DNA from: Littorina saxatilis
Lineage: Eukaryota; Mollusca; Gastropoda; Littorinimorpha; Littorinidae
DNA: 64,000 nt
Assembly (NCBI RefSeq): GCF_037325665.1
Contig: NC_090254.1
Span: forward strand, 16,264,951-16,328,950
Direction: 5' to 3'
The position numbers were made by a program, and so were the translations under genes. Positions 48,401 through 59,062 of the stretch are shown one piece after another. The notes under the pieces were generated by a model that was not told the origin of the DNA, searched no databases, and saw only the letters and a program-made list of their open reading frames with translations. Within the stretch, counting starts at the first letter, position 1; the number at the start of each line of letters is the position of its first letter.

Positions 48401-49740
48401 TTGTGCTTCTTGTACTTGAAGCAGGAGCGGGCTTCTTTGTAGCTGACGGAGACGTACTTCACCACGCCGTTCTTCTCGAAAGTCAAGAAGCGGTTGGAGT
48501 GCTTTAGCCACTCTGCAGCGTCTTCATGGCTGAATCCCTTGAAGAGGTTTCCTTTCTGGGACAAGAGCGTTCCCAGTTTCGTCCGCCCCTGGAACTGCCT
48601 GAGTAGTAGGTTGAAGATCTTGATCCATTCGTCAGGACCGAGCTCTGGGATGTTGCTAGGCTTGGCAGCCTCGCCGTCCTCCTGTTTCTGTCCGGCCTTG
48701 CGAGCCTTGTCTTGATTCCCAGTGTTTTCCCTTTGCTCGGATTCGTTCCTCTTCGACTTTGGTCCTTTTTTCGTGTGTTGGTCTTGCTGCTTTTGTTTGC
48801 CCTCTCCTCCCTTTTCTGCAGCCGGTCTCTGGTTCAGATTCTGACGACTCCCTCTCTCTGATCCTGCAGATTGCCCTGGCTCCGAACGGCTCTGTTGTTG
48901 GTGCTTCTGATAACCTGTGTTATAATTCTGCTCGGGTTGGGGTTGTCGATAAGGGGTCTGACTGGGTGAAGTGTACAGAGGAGGCTGATTCAGAAGGGGT
49001 GGTCTAGAGCCTGGGAGTGGGCCCGCTTGGCTGAAGGTCGCGTGGGCGGGAAAGGGCTGCCCGTAGGTAGGAGGGTAGGCTGGCTGGTAGCCTGGTTGAG
49101 ACGGGTATGAGGTTGGAGGTTGTTGGGGGTAGCTCGGGTAGCTGGGAGGAGGAGGAGGAGGGCCAGGGTAAGGCTGGTGGTAATTCCCAGAAGGAGGGGG
49201 GTACGTCCCACCTTGAGGGGGTGGAGGGGGTGTCTCGTTAGGCCCGTGAGAGTAGTAGTGGTGAATGTGGACTTCCTTCGGCTGTCCCTCTGTGTGATGC
49301 GTAGCTTCTTTACCTCCCCTCTGTTCGTACCCCTGGTTGCCTCCCCTTCCTCTTCCGCCATGATCTCTTCCGCCGTGGCCTCTTCCTCGATCTCCTCCTC
49401 TTCGGCCTCCTCGTCCTTGACCTTCGCTGGTCACGCTGCTTCCTCCGTCGCTGTCACCACCATCATCTTCATCGTATTCCCCTTCTTCGTCCTCTTTGTT
49501 CCCCTCGCCTGCAGCACGATTGCCTCCTCGTCCCCGTCCTCTGTATCCTCTTCCTGCTCGTCTTCGTCCCCCGCGACCTCTCCCCCTTCCTCTGGACTGG
49601 TCACGATCGCCTGGCTCCGTTTTGCCTGACTGGTCTTTGTGCTGTTCCGCCCTTTGCCCTCCTCTGTGCCGGCCTCCTCTTGACCCACCGCCTCTGTCTG
49701 GTGCGTTGGACTGGCTGCCGAAATTCACTTCGAACGACAT
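40535..49740 (-). CDS. PARP12/ZC3HAV1-like: ZAP/PARP12-type CCCH zinc-finger ADP-ribosyltransferase, 6 exons, 1266 residues, CaaX end
   Basis: Exons: 49740-47574, 46216-45984, 44262-44026, 43491-43319, 42387-42160, 41297-40535. All are GT-AG with matching phases; the sum is 3801 nt. Residues 1-150 are RGG/acidic, 165-300 proline/glutamine-rich. Residues 365-435 look like the winged helix of ZAP, followed by CCCH fingers at C440-C451-C456-H460, C462-C469/470-C476-H480, C516-C524-C529-H533 and C535-C543-C548-H552. A fifth finger in exon 2 is C739-C748-C754-H758. WWE-type sequence spans exons 2-4 (VWQVHVSMEWQDF; QWCWYQM). The PARP domain (exons 5-6) has LYHGT (H1035), GRGAYFS (Y1069) and YPEYLIQF, so the third triad residue is probably isoleucine 1144, giving H-Y-I as in mono-ADP-ribosylating PARPs. 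After a Ser/Pro-rich tail it ends DKCLIS, a CaaX prenylation box. Known ZAP binds CpG-rich viral RNA; this role is inferred. The start ATG at 49740 opens the longest frame; no upstream exon was sought. Confidence 0.88.
41627..41994. mobile_element. TTAA-flanked MITE, family T4, PARP intron 5
   Basis: A 368-bp element between TTAA sites, with ends TTAAAGGCATATGTACGCG and ATATGCCTTTAA inverted. No supported ORF. Confidence 0.7.
42608..43168. mobile_element. Repeat F, copy 2, PARP intron 4
   Basis: Near-identical to 18787-19345 over the whole length, in the same orientation, with one added GGCCGTCCGGCC-type unit. The minus-strand 108-codon frame is unchanged between the copies. Confidence 0.82.
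43535..43600 (-). mobile_element. Short SINE A 3' fragment, PARP intron 3
   Basis: Minus-strand match to the last ~60 bp of family A (GAGTGCACATGGGAGCTGCA, GCCCGCGAACGCAGAAA). Beyond it, 43700-44015 resembles no family seen elsewhere; it ends GGCGAATTAAATTCTTGTTC TTG, possibly a LINE 3' end. Confidence 0.5.
44325..44560. repeat. 27-bp minisatellite, PARP intron 2
   Basis: About eight copies of ACAAGGCCATCGCTACAAGA TTCCAAC with single-base variants. Because the unit is a multiple of three, long repetitive frames appear on both strands; they are not genes. It begins ~65 bp upstream of the exon 3 acceptor. Confidence 0.9.
45067..45540 (+). mobile_element. Element P, copy 2, PARP intron 2
   Basis: AAGAGGCGAAGCCTTCAAGG start, CACTTACGTGAGCC end, as at 17688-18378. 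The middle differs: longer CA (45140-45210) and CGCA (45430-45490) tracts and a shorter unique part. Confidence 0.65.
46573..46880 (-). mobile_element. SINE family D, copy 3, PARP intron 1
   Basis: Minus-strand copy: GGTTGGCCTAGTGGTGAGGC head near 46866, GGGTTCGAACCCC B box, CGTTAAGCAAACAAATAAAC tail. The stretch 46881-47560 of the intron has nothing recognised. Confidence 0.85.
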
Positions 49741-50274
49741 GTTGCTGTGCTAGTTGCTGTGAAGAAACGCTTTGGTGCGTGGTTTTCCGTTGTGTCAGAG
49801 GACCAAACTATATCGTGCGGTTTGCTGCTGTTTCTCACTAAAGATCAAGAGACGGAGTAGTAATTGTGTTGGTGTTGGTGCTGTTTTTAAAAAAAAGGGA
49901 AAAAAGTAAGTATTTTTGATGTTCCTTGTGTCACAAGATCAAAATTCCTGAGTGGTACTGCTTTTTCAGTTTTTAATTTAAGTTAGTCAAAGGCCCATTT
50001 CCAGGCTGCTAGGCTCGCTGACGCTTTTATTTTCTTTCATCCATCCATGAGTTTTCCTTGCAGAAACTGTTCCCTGCAGAGACAAGAAAAGGGATACATG
50101 TACAAGAAATCTCCCCAAAGTTAGCGGAAGGGACCCAAACACGGACTGGCTCCTAATATGGACCCCCTCTTATGCTGGGGGCGCCTAAATCACAAGACCC
50201 TTAGGATTTGTTTACGTATAAGCATGAAACACAAAATGGTCCATATTCGAGGCAGCAGCAGAAAGCTTTTTGAC

Positions 50275-50420
50275 TCACCTGAGTAATCAGGAGAGTCTTA
50301 GTAATGGGCAGTGTTTAGGCCGCCCCGAAGGCCGTGCGTGAATAAAAAACAAAAAAAAACCCATCAAACAACAACAACAAACAACGTAACGTTGAGGTTT
50401 TCTCGGATGTTTTTCAAGAT
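50275..50420. repeat. Repeat related to F (GACTCACCTGAGTAATCAGG)
   Basis: TTTTTGACTCACCTGAGTAA, then GTAACGTTGAGGTTTTCTCG GA, recalls the ends and the AACGTTGGACTTTTCTCGGA block of repeat F. A distant relative or fragment; the stretch after it (50420-50890) holds nothing recognised. Confidence 0.45.
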
Positions 50421-50899
50421 AGAACCTTCACATTTCACACATTTGTAGAAGCAGATCAGTTTCTTACCTTGCTTTTGTTCTATTCATAAATAAACTGATA
50501 TTGTCATAAAAAAGGGCAGATACAGGTAAGCGCACATCTTTGCGGTGATCAGAGAGTTTAATGTAAAACCAGTTATATCAGTGGAAAGGCCACCCATTTC
50601 CCCTGCCATGTTCAGCAAACAGATTGGTTTTGCATGAGGCAGTGTCTGCACAATGGAACCTACAATACAGACACCATCCAAAATGAAATTTACAAAATCA
50701 AGATTCCTTCTTTAAAATCGACAACAAATCAGAACTGCTAAAAGAGAAAAAGTTTTGCATGTCATTGGGAAAAAAAAAATCGAATTTGTATCCAAAAACA
50801 GTCAGTTTTGATCACTTATAATATCTTGTCTAACAATGACGTTATGGCATGTCGACCGGTGTAGGAATCATTTTACTTAGAAGCCATTCATCTCCTAGA

Positions 50900-51270
50900 A
50901 CCGTCGCGATATAACCTTGAACGGTTGAAAAGGACGTTAAACACCAAATAAAGAAAGAAAGAAAGAAAGAATCTCCTAGAACGATGGCAGCAAGTAGTGA
51001 TCATGCGACTACGAACTGGTCACTGTCGCCTCAACGCCCACATGTTCAGGAAGCTGAAGCTGACCCCATCACCAACCTGTCCCTGTGGTCTGGAAGACCA
51101 GACTCCAGAACATGCCTTAATGACATGCCCCCAACTCAAACCAATCAGAGACAAAGTGTGGCCAGCATCAGTCCCTCTCCGCACCAAACTATGGGAGCAG
51201 ACAAGACCTGGAAGCCACGATCGACGTCATTCGTCTCGCAGACTAAACTGATGGTGTGACGGCGAACGCA
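50900..51270 (+). mobile_element. Repeat-E tail followed by a LINE 3' end (I/Nimb-like)
   Basis: 50900-50972 is the tail of repeat E (CGTCGCGATATAACCTTGAA, GAAAG repeats). From about 50985 the frame reads LRTGHCRLNAHMFRKLKLTP, then CPCGLEDQTPEHALMTCPQL, the Cys/His tail of ORF2 in I-superfamily LINEs. The 3' end has GTGTGACGGCGAACGCAAG with an (AAG)n tail. Only the last ~290 bp remain, a 5'-truncated copy. Confidence 0.72.
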
Positions 51271-52379
51271 AGAAGAAGAAGAAGCCATTAATGTGGGTTT
51301 TCAAGCCGGTCATGATGAAAAATCAACGTGTTTGCAGAATATGGTATGGTGATGAATGGCCTTTCCAGTCATATAACGGGTTCTAGGGGAAAGGCTCCTA
51401 ATATGGACCACTTTTTATTTCATGCTAATAACTAGCTTGTTTTCTTGCGAAGAAGTTTCATTTTGTGTTTGGTAGTCCTTCTCTCTTAGGTTAACCCTTA
51501 GGCCTAATTAGAGTGAAATAGCTTTGATAGACATTCAGCAAAAATTAAATACAGAAAAAAATCACAAATGGTCCATATTAGGAGCCTGGGCGCCTAATAT
51601 GGACCAGTGAAGCGGCCTTCACGAATCACTGTAAAAAGCCCCATATACTTCAAAATAGCATGATACAACATTGTGTACAAGTCAGACTAATTCAAATATG
51701 CTTTAGATTGATCTGTTTCGGGTTGATGAGAGCATTATTTGAAGCACACCAGGAAACTAAAGAAGCTTATCAAAAACAGAGTGAAAATAATAAAATTATC
51801 AACTTCCACGAAAAGAAGACTTTTTGTTATATTTTTTTTAAATCTCGAGAGCTAGTAATAGGTTATTTCCAGCAAGCTTCTTAATGAATAAATGAAAAAA
51901 GCCTTTAGCTTCTTTTTCTTCGATTTGTTGAAGGTGGTCCATATTAGGGGACTCGCACATACTTTGAGATTTTGCTATTATTTTTTGTTTGCAGTAGAAA
52001 CTCGGGGTCAACACTGCTAAAATGTAACAAATGCGGTCTTAGCTGTCATATATAGCAATTTTTGTGTGATAAAAGCTTTGGCTGTGGACAGAAACGAGTC
52101 CGTTTTACGCGGCAAATTTAGAGTGAACGCTGCCAAAAGCGAAAAAAGAGAAAAAGCCAAACGGTTTTGAGATTTCTGTTTCTGCAACTGTTTTGACATG
52201 TGCAAGTTATCCAGAGAGGGTGAATACAGCGAATAAAACTTTTTTGAGCGCTCTAGCGCCGTTAGTTTGTCAAAACAGGAGGTGGTCCATATTAGGAGCC
52301 GGTCCATATTGGGAGCCCAGAATCCCCTACAACAAAAGGCCTCATCACAAAGATCTGCACTCATACGCATCTGCCTAGT

Positions 52380-53245
52380 TTTTTTTTTAATGACGGGTAG
52401 TATAATGAAGTAAGGAGGATCAACATTTTGTCAGAAGTAGAATACATTGTAATCGAAGGTTTCATTATTTTGGAGCTCGACAAATATGTTAGTATAAAAG
52501 TTCATAACTCAACTGTTAATTGAAATATAAAAAGAGAAGCATAGATAAAAACAACCTATGTGTATGTAAAGGTGTAGCATACCAATTTTTTGTTATTGAA
52601 CTTTTTGAAATAAAGGAAATAGGATTACAAATAAAATACACACACAAAGGAAACGTCAAGTTTACTACAACAATGCACTTTTTTAAGACTGTGGAGTAGG
52701 AAATTTGGATCGACTGGCCCGGTCACGCAATTTGATACAAGCTCATGTGGTATCTATTCATGCTATTGGACACCAGGTTACCCAGCGGTGACCAACATTT
52801 TCGTATTGTCTTCGCAAATAAAACAACTGCATACACACACAGCAAACAGAAATTCAGTGTTCAGAATATGCTGCCTGCTGGTGAATATAAAAAACAAAGA
52901 AAGGCTTGCCAAGACTACATAATGATTAAACATTGCACGTGAGAGCTACATGGTGACATCTATATAAATTATGGTCCGGGGTAAGTTGTAACATAGACAC
53001 TTGTGTTACAACCTTCCCAGCCTTTTTTTTCGGCTTTTTAATTTTACAGTATGACGCCGTAGCTCCGCATGTATTTTAGCTTTGGATATAAAGGAACCCA
53101 ATCTGCTTAAAGGGGAGAGATGTATCATCATACCGATATAAGGAGAGTCTTGTCATATATATAAATTATATAGTAAAGTGAGAGCAAGAGAATGGTTAGA
53201 GTAAAAAGAGTTACAATTTACCCTGCTCTCCCCCAACATACGAGA
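52380..53245. other. No gene or repeat recognised
   Basis: AT-rich sequence without supported exons. Confidence 0.5.
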
Positions 53246-53251
53246 CATAGC

Positions 53252-53727
53252 CAGGGGCGGACCTAGGGGGGGGTTCCTGGGTGCCCGGAACCCCCCCCTC
53301 CCCCATCCGTTTTTTTTTTATTTTTATTTTTTTTTAGTAAAAAAAATAAAGCGCTTGTGCTTTCCTTCCTTCCAAATGCAACATGCTTGAAACTGACGAG
53401 AAACTCAAAGGCTAACCCCCCTCCGAATTATTTTTGAAATGATTAGTTATATTGAAATAGTAGTTTATATAAAATAGCACATTGCCTTCTCAAAGTCAAA
53501 GGCGCACATATTTGTACACGCATATTTACTGAATAGATACCTTGTTATCTTCCAGGAGAGGCCTCCGATTGACCTAAAAAAATAAAATTCCTTCAGCATT
53601 TGGGGGGCTTCACCCCCCAGACCCCCCACCAGGGCTTTGCCCCTGGACCCCACCGGGGCCTGAGCGGCCACTGGACCCCTGCTCCAATTTGGAACCCCCC
53701 CCTTATTCACAACTAGGTCCGCCCCTG
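53252..53727. mobile_element. MITE M4 (CAGGGGCGGACCTAG ends), 5-bp target duplication
   Basis: A 476-bp element whose ends CAGGGGCGGACCTAG and CTAGGTCCGCCCCTG are inverted, flanked by ATAGC (53247-53251, 53728-53732). The interior is G/C-run rich with GGGGCTTCACCCCCCAGACC-type blocks. A related element is at 57761-58060, and a left end alone (CAGGGGCGGACGAGG) is at 54846. A plus-strand reading is not coding. Confidence 0.82.
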
Positions 53728-53732
53728 ATAGC

Positions 53733-54450
53733 ACATGCATACAAGCCCCTAGTGAAATCACATAAATAACTATTAAAATATACGCAGGTTGGCATTCAGT
53801 TCCTAACTTGATACTTAAAAACAACTCGAAAGAGAAAACAAATGAATATTTTGACAAATTCCTCCATAAAAACAATTAATAAATTACAGATTTTGTTACT
53901 GAATAAAATTTAGTTTAACCCTAAAACGGTGAAAAAAGACATGACCGATACTTGTTAAAAAAAATAGATAAAACTAGTCTGACTTTAACTTCACCAAGGG
54001 GGGAAATTGTTTGTGTGTTGATGCGTGTACAGGGTTGAATGTTGGCATCATATCACTGATCAATGCTTTAAAATCAACTATATCCGATCATTTGGGCTGG
54101 AAGTTGATCAACTGACCCATTGAATTCTGACATGTCTGTCAAGAGTAGAAAATATTGGCCTATGAGACAGTAACATACGTCTGAAATTTGATCACGCAAA
54201 AAAATGTCTAGTCTAGAATTGGTGTGAAAGCTGACAATTTTTTTGTTTCAATATATTTTGCAAACACAAAACATACCATAAAGCTAAAACGTTAATCCTC
54301 ACACAGCTGCCCAGCACTGGCTGAAGTTGCGTCGCATGAGGCACATTCTTCAAACACATGAAAACTGGAGGATTTTCCCTTCCACAGAAACCACACATTA
54401 AGTTACACTTCTTGTGATCTTCAACCCGATTTGACAAGCAATTTTAAACA
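53733..54450. other. No gene recognised
   Basis: No supported exon or repeat end; short frames only. Confidence 0.5.
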
Positions 54451-54452
54451 TT

Positions 54453-54707
54453 TGTGACCCTCCACCACGAAATAAGTCGCATGTCACCTCGCGCGGTTCT
54501 GAGCTAGGCTTAATATAAGTCCGGGGAGTGTCTGGTAACAGTGTGAGGGTCACCATAGTCACAGACTTATAACTCAAACAGTTTTCGCTCTTTTCTAAAA
54601 CAGTTTTCACCACTGGATAGAGCATAAAAAAACTCTATAGGAAAATGTAAAAATATGAAAATCATGCAAAGGTGACATGCGACTCATTTCGTGGTGGAGG
54701 GTCACAT
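54453..54707. mobile_element. Palindromic MITE M3, copy 2
   Basis: Same structure and length as 14376-14629 (GTGACCCTCCACCACGAAAT ends). About 95 percent alike by eye. Confidence 0.82.
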
Positions 54708-54924
54708 TTGTGATACGGACATGAAAACGTCACCTTTTTGTCACTGGCACTCGACACGAGATAGGTGGGGCTTATGACTTGGATGTCAAACAATTGGTTA
54801 GGGTGATGGACGGTCATTTGTAATACAGTTTCTATAGTACCGTAACAGGGGCGGACGAGGGGGGGGGGGGGGGGGCACAGGGGGCACGTGCCCCACCTCC
54901 CCCCGAAAAAAACACAAAAAAACA

Positions 54925-55467
54925 AGCCGCGTTAGGCGAAAATACATTTAGTCAAGTAGCTGTCGAACTCACAGAATGAAACTGAACGCAATGCAACGCA
55001 GCAAGACCGTATACTCGTAGCATCGTCAGTCCACCGCTCACGGCATAGGCAGTGAAATTGACAAGAAGAGCGGGGTAGTAGTTGCGCTGGGAAGGATAGC
55101 ACGCTTTTCTGTACCTCTCTTCGTTTTAACTTTCTGAGCGTATTTTTAATCCAAACATATCATATATATATATGTTTTTGGAATCAGGAACCGACAAGGA
55201 ATAAAATGAAAATGTTTTTAAATTGATTTGGAAAATTTAATTTTGATAATAATTTTTATATATTTAATTTTCAGAGCTTGTTTTTAATCCGAATATAACA
55301 TATTTATATGTTTTTGGAATCAGCAAATGATGGAAAATAAGATAAACGTAAATTTGGATCGTTTTATAAAAAACATATTTTTTTTACAATTTTCAGATTT
55401 TTAATGACCAAAGTCATTAATTAATTTTTAAGCCACCACGCTGAAATGCAATACCGAAGTCCGGGCT
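54925..55467 (+). repeat. Repeat A, copy 2, left part
   Basis: Starts ACAAGCCGCGTTAGGCGAAA and runs to GAAGTCCGGGCT, where the 8142-bp element begins. The right part of the same copy resumes at 63610. Its last nine bases, GTCCGGGCT, are the target duplication. Confidence 0.82.
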
Positions 55468-55819
55468 GCGAAATTTTTTTTCACACGTCAGTTGCGGGCT
55501 TTCAATCCCGAAGGCTGGTTCCGAGTACTACTACGAACGTAATCGGAAGTTCCGATGTTTACCAAGTCAAAGAGCCGAGTCGAACTATCCTTGCCGTCAT
55601 CCAGGGAGATACTGTACAGATCTCTGCGTCATCTTTGACTTTGCAAGCAGCTTCGGAGATTTCAAAACAACGTTTTTGCCCCTAAAAAGATTGTGTGCTC
55701 TTTTTTTTTTCCTCCTCAAGTTATTTTGGACGTTGAGCGTGGTTTGTCAGACCTATAGCGTTTCGGTTTTTAGTCAAGTTACAAAATGGCAGTCCAAGGC
55801 AAGGAGCGAAGGTGATCAA

Positions 55820-57573
55820 TTCGGAAAGAATCTCCAATGATGTTTGCTAATGCGAGAGAATTGGGACGGGCGAACCATTGCATATTAACCAGAGGTAAGT
55901 TTCCATGTTTCGTTTTATACTTGAGTGGGTCTTTGCGAGTATGTGTTGCAACATGTGTCACTCCGCTCACTGTCACTGACAGTCACTGAGTGTCAGTCTC
56001 TGACAACAACATTGGATGCATGTACATGTACGTGTATGTATGTATCCTTGCCTTACGTCAGGTACGAAGATAGTTGCCCTGTACAGGGATTTCCTCATTA
56101 ATGTGGAGAAGAAGAAGAGTACCACTGCCATGTTTTTGCAACCTCTTTTTGACCCAATTCGAGATGCATGAGTCATAATATTTTAAAAATCCTTTTTTTT
56201 TAAGATTGAATCCAACTTCCAAGACAGTGAATAAAAAAATCAAAGCTAGTGCTGGTCAAATGTTTTAATGCTAGAATTAAAAATAGATAATCTTCTCGGA
56301 ATATAATTGCAAGCAGGTTGGAGGCTAGTTCAAGAATCAAATTGCTGACTTACCCAGGCTGGCTGGTTACAGTGCGTTTCTTTGAAACTGAAAGGCAATC
56401 AATGGTTCTACTGCTCTGCTAGTACTCACCATTTTGAAAGTGATGTTCCCATGATTGGTACTTCATCTATTATTTTATTGCAGGTCTCCTCTCAGCTGAA
56501 AAAGCCAACCGATTGCTGCATGGCCAGCGACGAATCAGGTAAAAGGTTTTATTATGTACAACTGTCAGTGTCAGTGTTATGACATACAGTGTGTTTTTTC
56601 CTTCCCCTCTCTCTCATTCTCAAGTTCTGGTCAGAATAACTCATGTGGAGGTGTGCGTGTGTGACTGTGAGCAAGACTGAGAGAGTGGTGGTTTTTTTTT
56701 ATAATTCAGGTTCAGGGATAATAATAAAATAATGAACACCTACTGACTTAGACTCCAAACCGCAAGCTCTTATCCTTATTTCACCAGTATGGTGATCACT
56801 TCCTCCCGTATTGGAACCATTACTAATATACTAGAAGCGCATGACTTTCAGTGTGTATGTTTGATTAAAAAAAAATGCATTGCAGTAAACACTGTCACTG
56901 TCAGGATATAATTATCTCAATGAAACTGTGTGTCAAGTTCTATTATTATTTTCCTTTTTTGAGTATGTATAACATGTATATTATGCATGTGTGTAGAGCA
57001 CAGAGAGCGTAAAACTTTAAAAGGAAAATAATAATAGAACTTGACACACATGATTCCTATGATAATGTAGGACAGTGGCATTGATATCTTTCTAGAATAA
57101 TATGTCGTTTTACATTCAGTGAAATTTTGACTGAATTAGTGAACTGAATGTATTCAAATATGGTGACAGACATGTATACAATGTAGACAAGTTAAAGTTG
57201 TATGTGTGTACATCACTACATGTTCTGTAGCTTACAAGTTACATTGAAAACAGCCTTGACTATAATGGAAATCCACTTAATCACTGTCTTTGGGGTTCCA
57301 ACAAAAATCAGACGCAGTAGGGGGGGGGGGGGGGGGGGGGGAGTCGGGGGATTTTATTTGAACTTGTCTACCAGGGAAAAAGAATGTTTAAGCTCTTGGC
57401 ATTTATGTGGGTTTAGTGTGTGTATGTGTGTCAGTTACAAACAGTACACAACTTATTCCTTTATACTCATACTTAGACTTGTTCTTGTCGTTGTGTTTAA
57501 GATCCGTTCCTTTTTCATTCATTTGTCAGTAGTGACTGAAGATGACGAAGACCTGGCAAGTGAATGTGGATGA
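55820..57573 (+). other. Candidate spliced transcript, three exons, coding uncertain
   Basis: Exon 1 ends ...AACCAGAG|GTAAGT (55893/55894). Exon 2 lies between TTTATTGCAG and AATCAG|GTAAAA (56485-56539). Exon 3 follows CATTTGTCAG at about 57529. Spliced from the ATG at 55839, the frame reads MFANARELGRANHCILTRG, LLSAEKANRLLHGQRRI, and stops four codons into exon 3 (39 residues). Another frame through exons 2-3 reads CCMASDESVVTEDDEDLASE CG. The splice sites are good, but neither peptide is recognised. It could be a small gene or a non-coding RNA. It lies just inside the left end of the 8-kb element and may be its cargo. Confidence 0.35.
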
Positions 57574-57760
57574 AAAGCAGTGCTATCCAAGTCCAGCTAT
57601 GATCGATGGGGAAACTACAGCAACAGCCGCAGAGGATCATCGGACAAAAAGAACTGTTTCCTAGTATTGTAAATGTCCACTCAGTATTGGTTGTATTGAG
57701 CATTACAACTTGTTGCTATTGTACATTTTTGTCAATGTTTTAAAGGCCCGCTACGCCTCA

Positions 57761-58060
57761 CAGGGCCGGACTAGGCTAAGAGGAGGGGTGGGGGGGGGGT
57801 TGCCAGTGGTGGTCCAGGGGGATGTTCCCCTGGGCTGGGTCAAGGGGCAGAGCCCCTATATTGTGGGGGTCAGGGGGCGAAGCCCCCTGAAGCTGATGGG
57901 TAGGTCATATTCTGAGATAGGAAAATGGTCGCTCCTTGCATGAAACGGCATAAAATAAACAATCATAAAAAATGTTTTAAATAAGTGAGGTACATGTTTA
58001 GGCTAGGGGGGGGGGGGGGTTGCGCAACCCCCATAACCCCCCCCTGGTAGTCCGGCCCTG
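57761..58060. mobile_element. MITE M4b (CAGGGCCGGACTA ends), 5-bp target duplication
   Basis: A 300-bp element with inverted ends CAGGGCCGGACTA / TAGTCCGGCCCTG and CCTCA on both sides (57756-57760, 58061-58065). The interior has G runs and GGGGCGAAGCCCCCTG. Same design as 53252-53727, with different sequence. Confidence 0.82.
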
Positions 58061-58461
58061 CCTCATTTAAAAAGTTGTCCTATCGTTTTGAACTGAGCGC
58101 TGTCATTGTCCCATAAGAACTCCATTCCTTTGGACGGTGCAATATTCTATATTTTTCTCTCAAGATACACATTTTCAAAAAGAGACCGAGCGCTGAACTG
58201 AAGTTGTGCAGTGCGGATCTTGCGTTTTTGGGAATTCCAAACCGTTTGTGATATGAGCTGTTTGGGTACACCTGTATGCAGCACATTCAAGTTAGGAGTA
58301 CGGGAGACAACTCCAACTGACCATAAGTCTTGCGTCTGCTTTTGTTTTCAGTTCAAGACATTTTGACGAAGCGCATTGAATTATTATGCCACCGAAATAA
58401 AACTAAGGCCTGTCCACTTACAAAAACTGCTGGGTCAAAGTTCAGTAAATCTTACATTTTC

Positions 58462-58973
58462 TTAAAGGTACTATACTGAACTTGTCAAATCCAGGTGCAC
58501 AGAGCCCCTGGGGCTTTTAGTCATACCTCAGGCAGCTATCCGTTAGAAGAACTACCAAGTTTCATTGACCTGCACCCAAAGAGTCAAGAACTGCGATTTT
58601 TTTACGAATTAATTTCGTACTCAGACCCGGCTGGTCTTGACCTATTTTTGGATCTAAATTTAGATCAGGTAGATCACCACATCATGCACAAAAAGACACG
58701 TCACTAGCAAACTATGTCAGACGTCATCATGAGTTTGTGTAAAACAAAATGGATGCCGGAATCACTCAGTTGAATCGAACTCCGACCAAACACCACGTAA
58801 TAACTAGGTTAATTTATGCACTCGCGTGAACAAGAAACTGTCGAGCTTCACAGATGTCGTCGTTGGGTAGTTTTGGGTTTGTTTTACTACCATAGGAGGA
58901 TTTTTGAACTGTAAATGCACTCAGCTGCAACAAAAACGCAAAACGAAGGCTGTGAGCTGCACTGTGCCTTTAA
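58462..58973 (+). mobile_element. TTAA MITE T5, copy a
   Basis: A 512-bp element, TTAAAGGTACTATACTGAAC ... GCACTGTGCCTTTAA. It shares its right TTAA with the neighbouring T6 element. The inverted second copy is at 59680-60189, about 90-95 percent alike by eye; both are nested in the 8-kb element. Confidence 0.82.
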
Positions 58974-59062
58974 GGAAATGTGCGGCAGTAAAATTGAATT
59001 CGGAAAATACATGGAATAACCTGGTTTTCTGCATAAAAATAAATAAAACAATTGTGAATACT

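Larger units (their letters stand above)
50147..52310. repeat. Cluster of inverted GGTCCATATTAGGAGCC motifs
   Basis: The motif GGTCCATATTAGGAGCC or its complement GGCTCCTAATATGGACC, exact or nearly so, occurs near 50147, 50240, 51389, 51570, 51590, 51933, 52280 and 52300, in both orientations. The pair at 51389 and 51590 would bound a ~200-bp element. Probably termini of a MITE family inserted repeatedly. They lie upstream of the PARP gene. Confidence 0.55.

Noticed and set aside
49120-49629. 169-codon plus-strand frame opposite PARP exon 1
   Set aside because: Shadow of the RGG/proline-rich exon on the other strand; no splice support.
52017-52370. 117-codon minus-strand frame
   Set aside because: No recognisable motif, overlaps the GGTCCATATTAGG repeats, no splice partners.
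55779-55976. 65-codon minus-strand frame
   Set aside because: It overlaps a plus-strand exon with a strong donor, has no splice sites of its own and no known motif.
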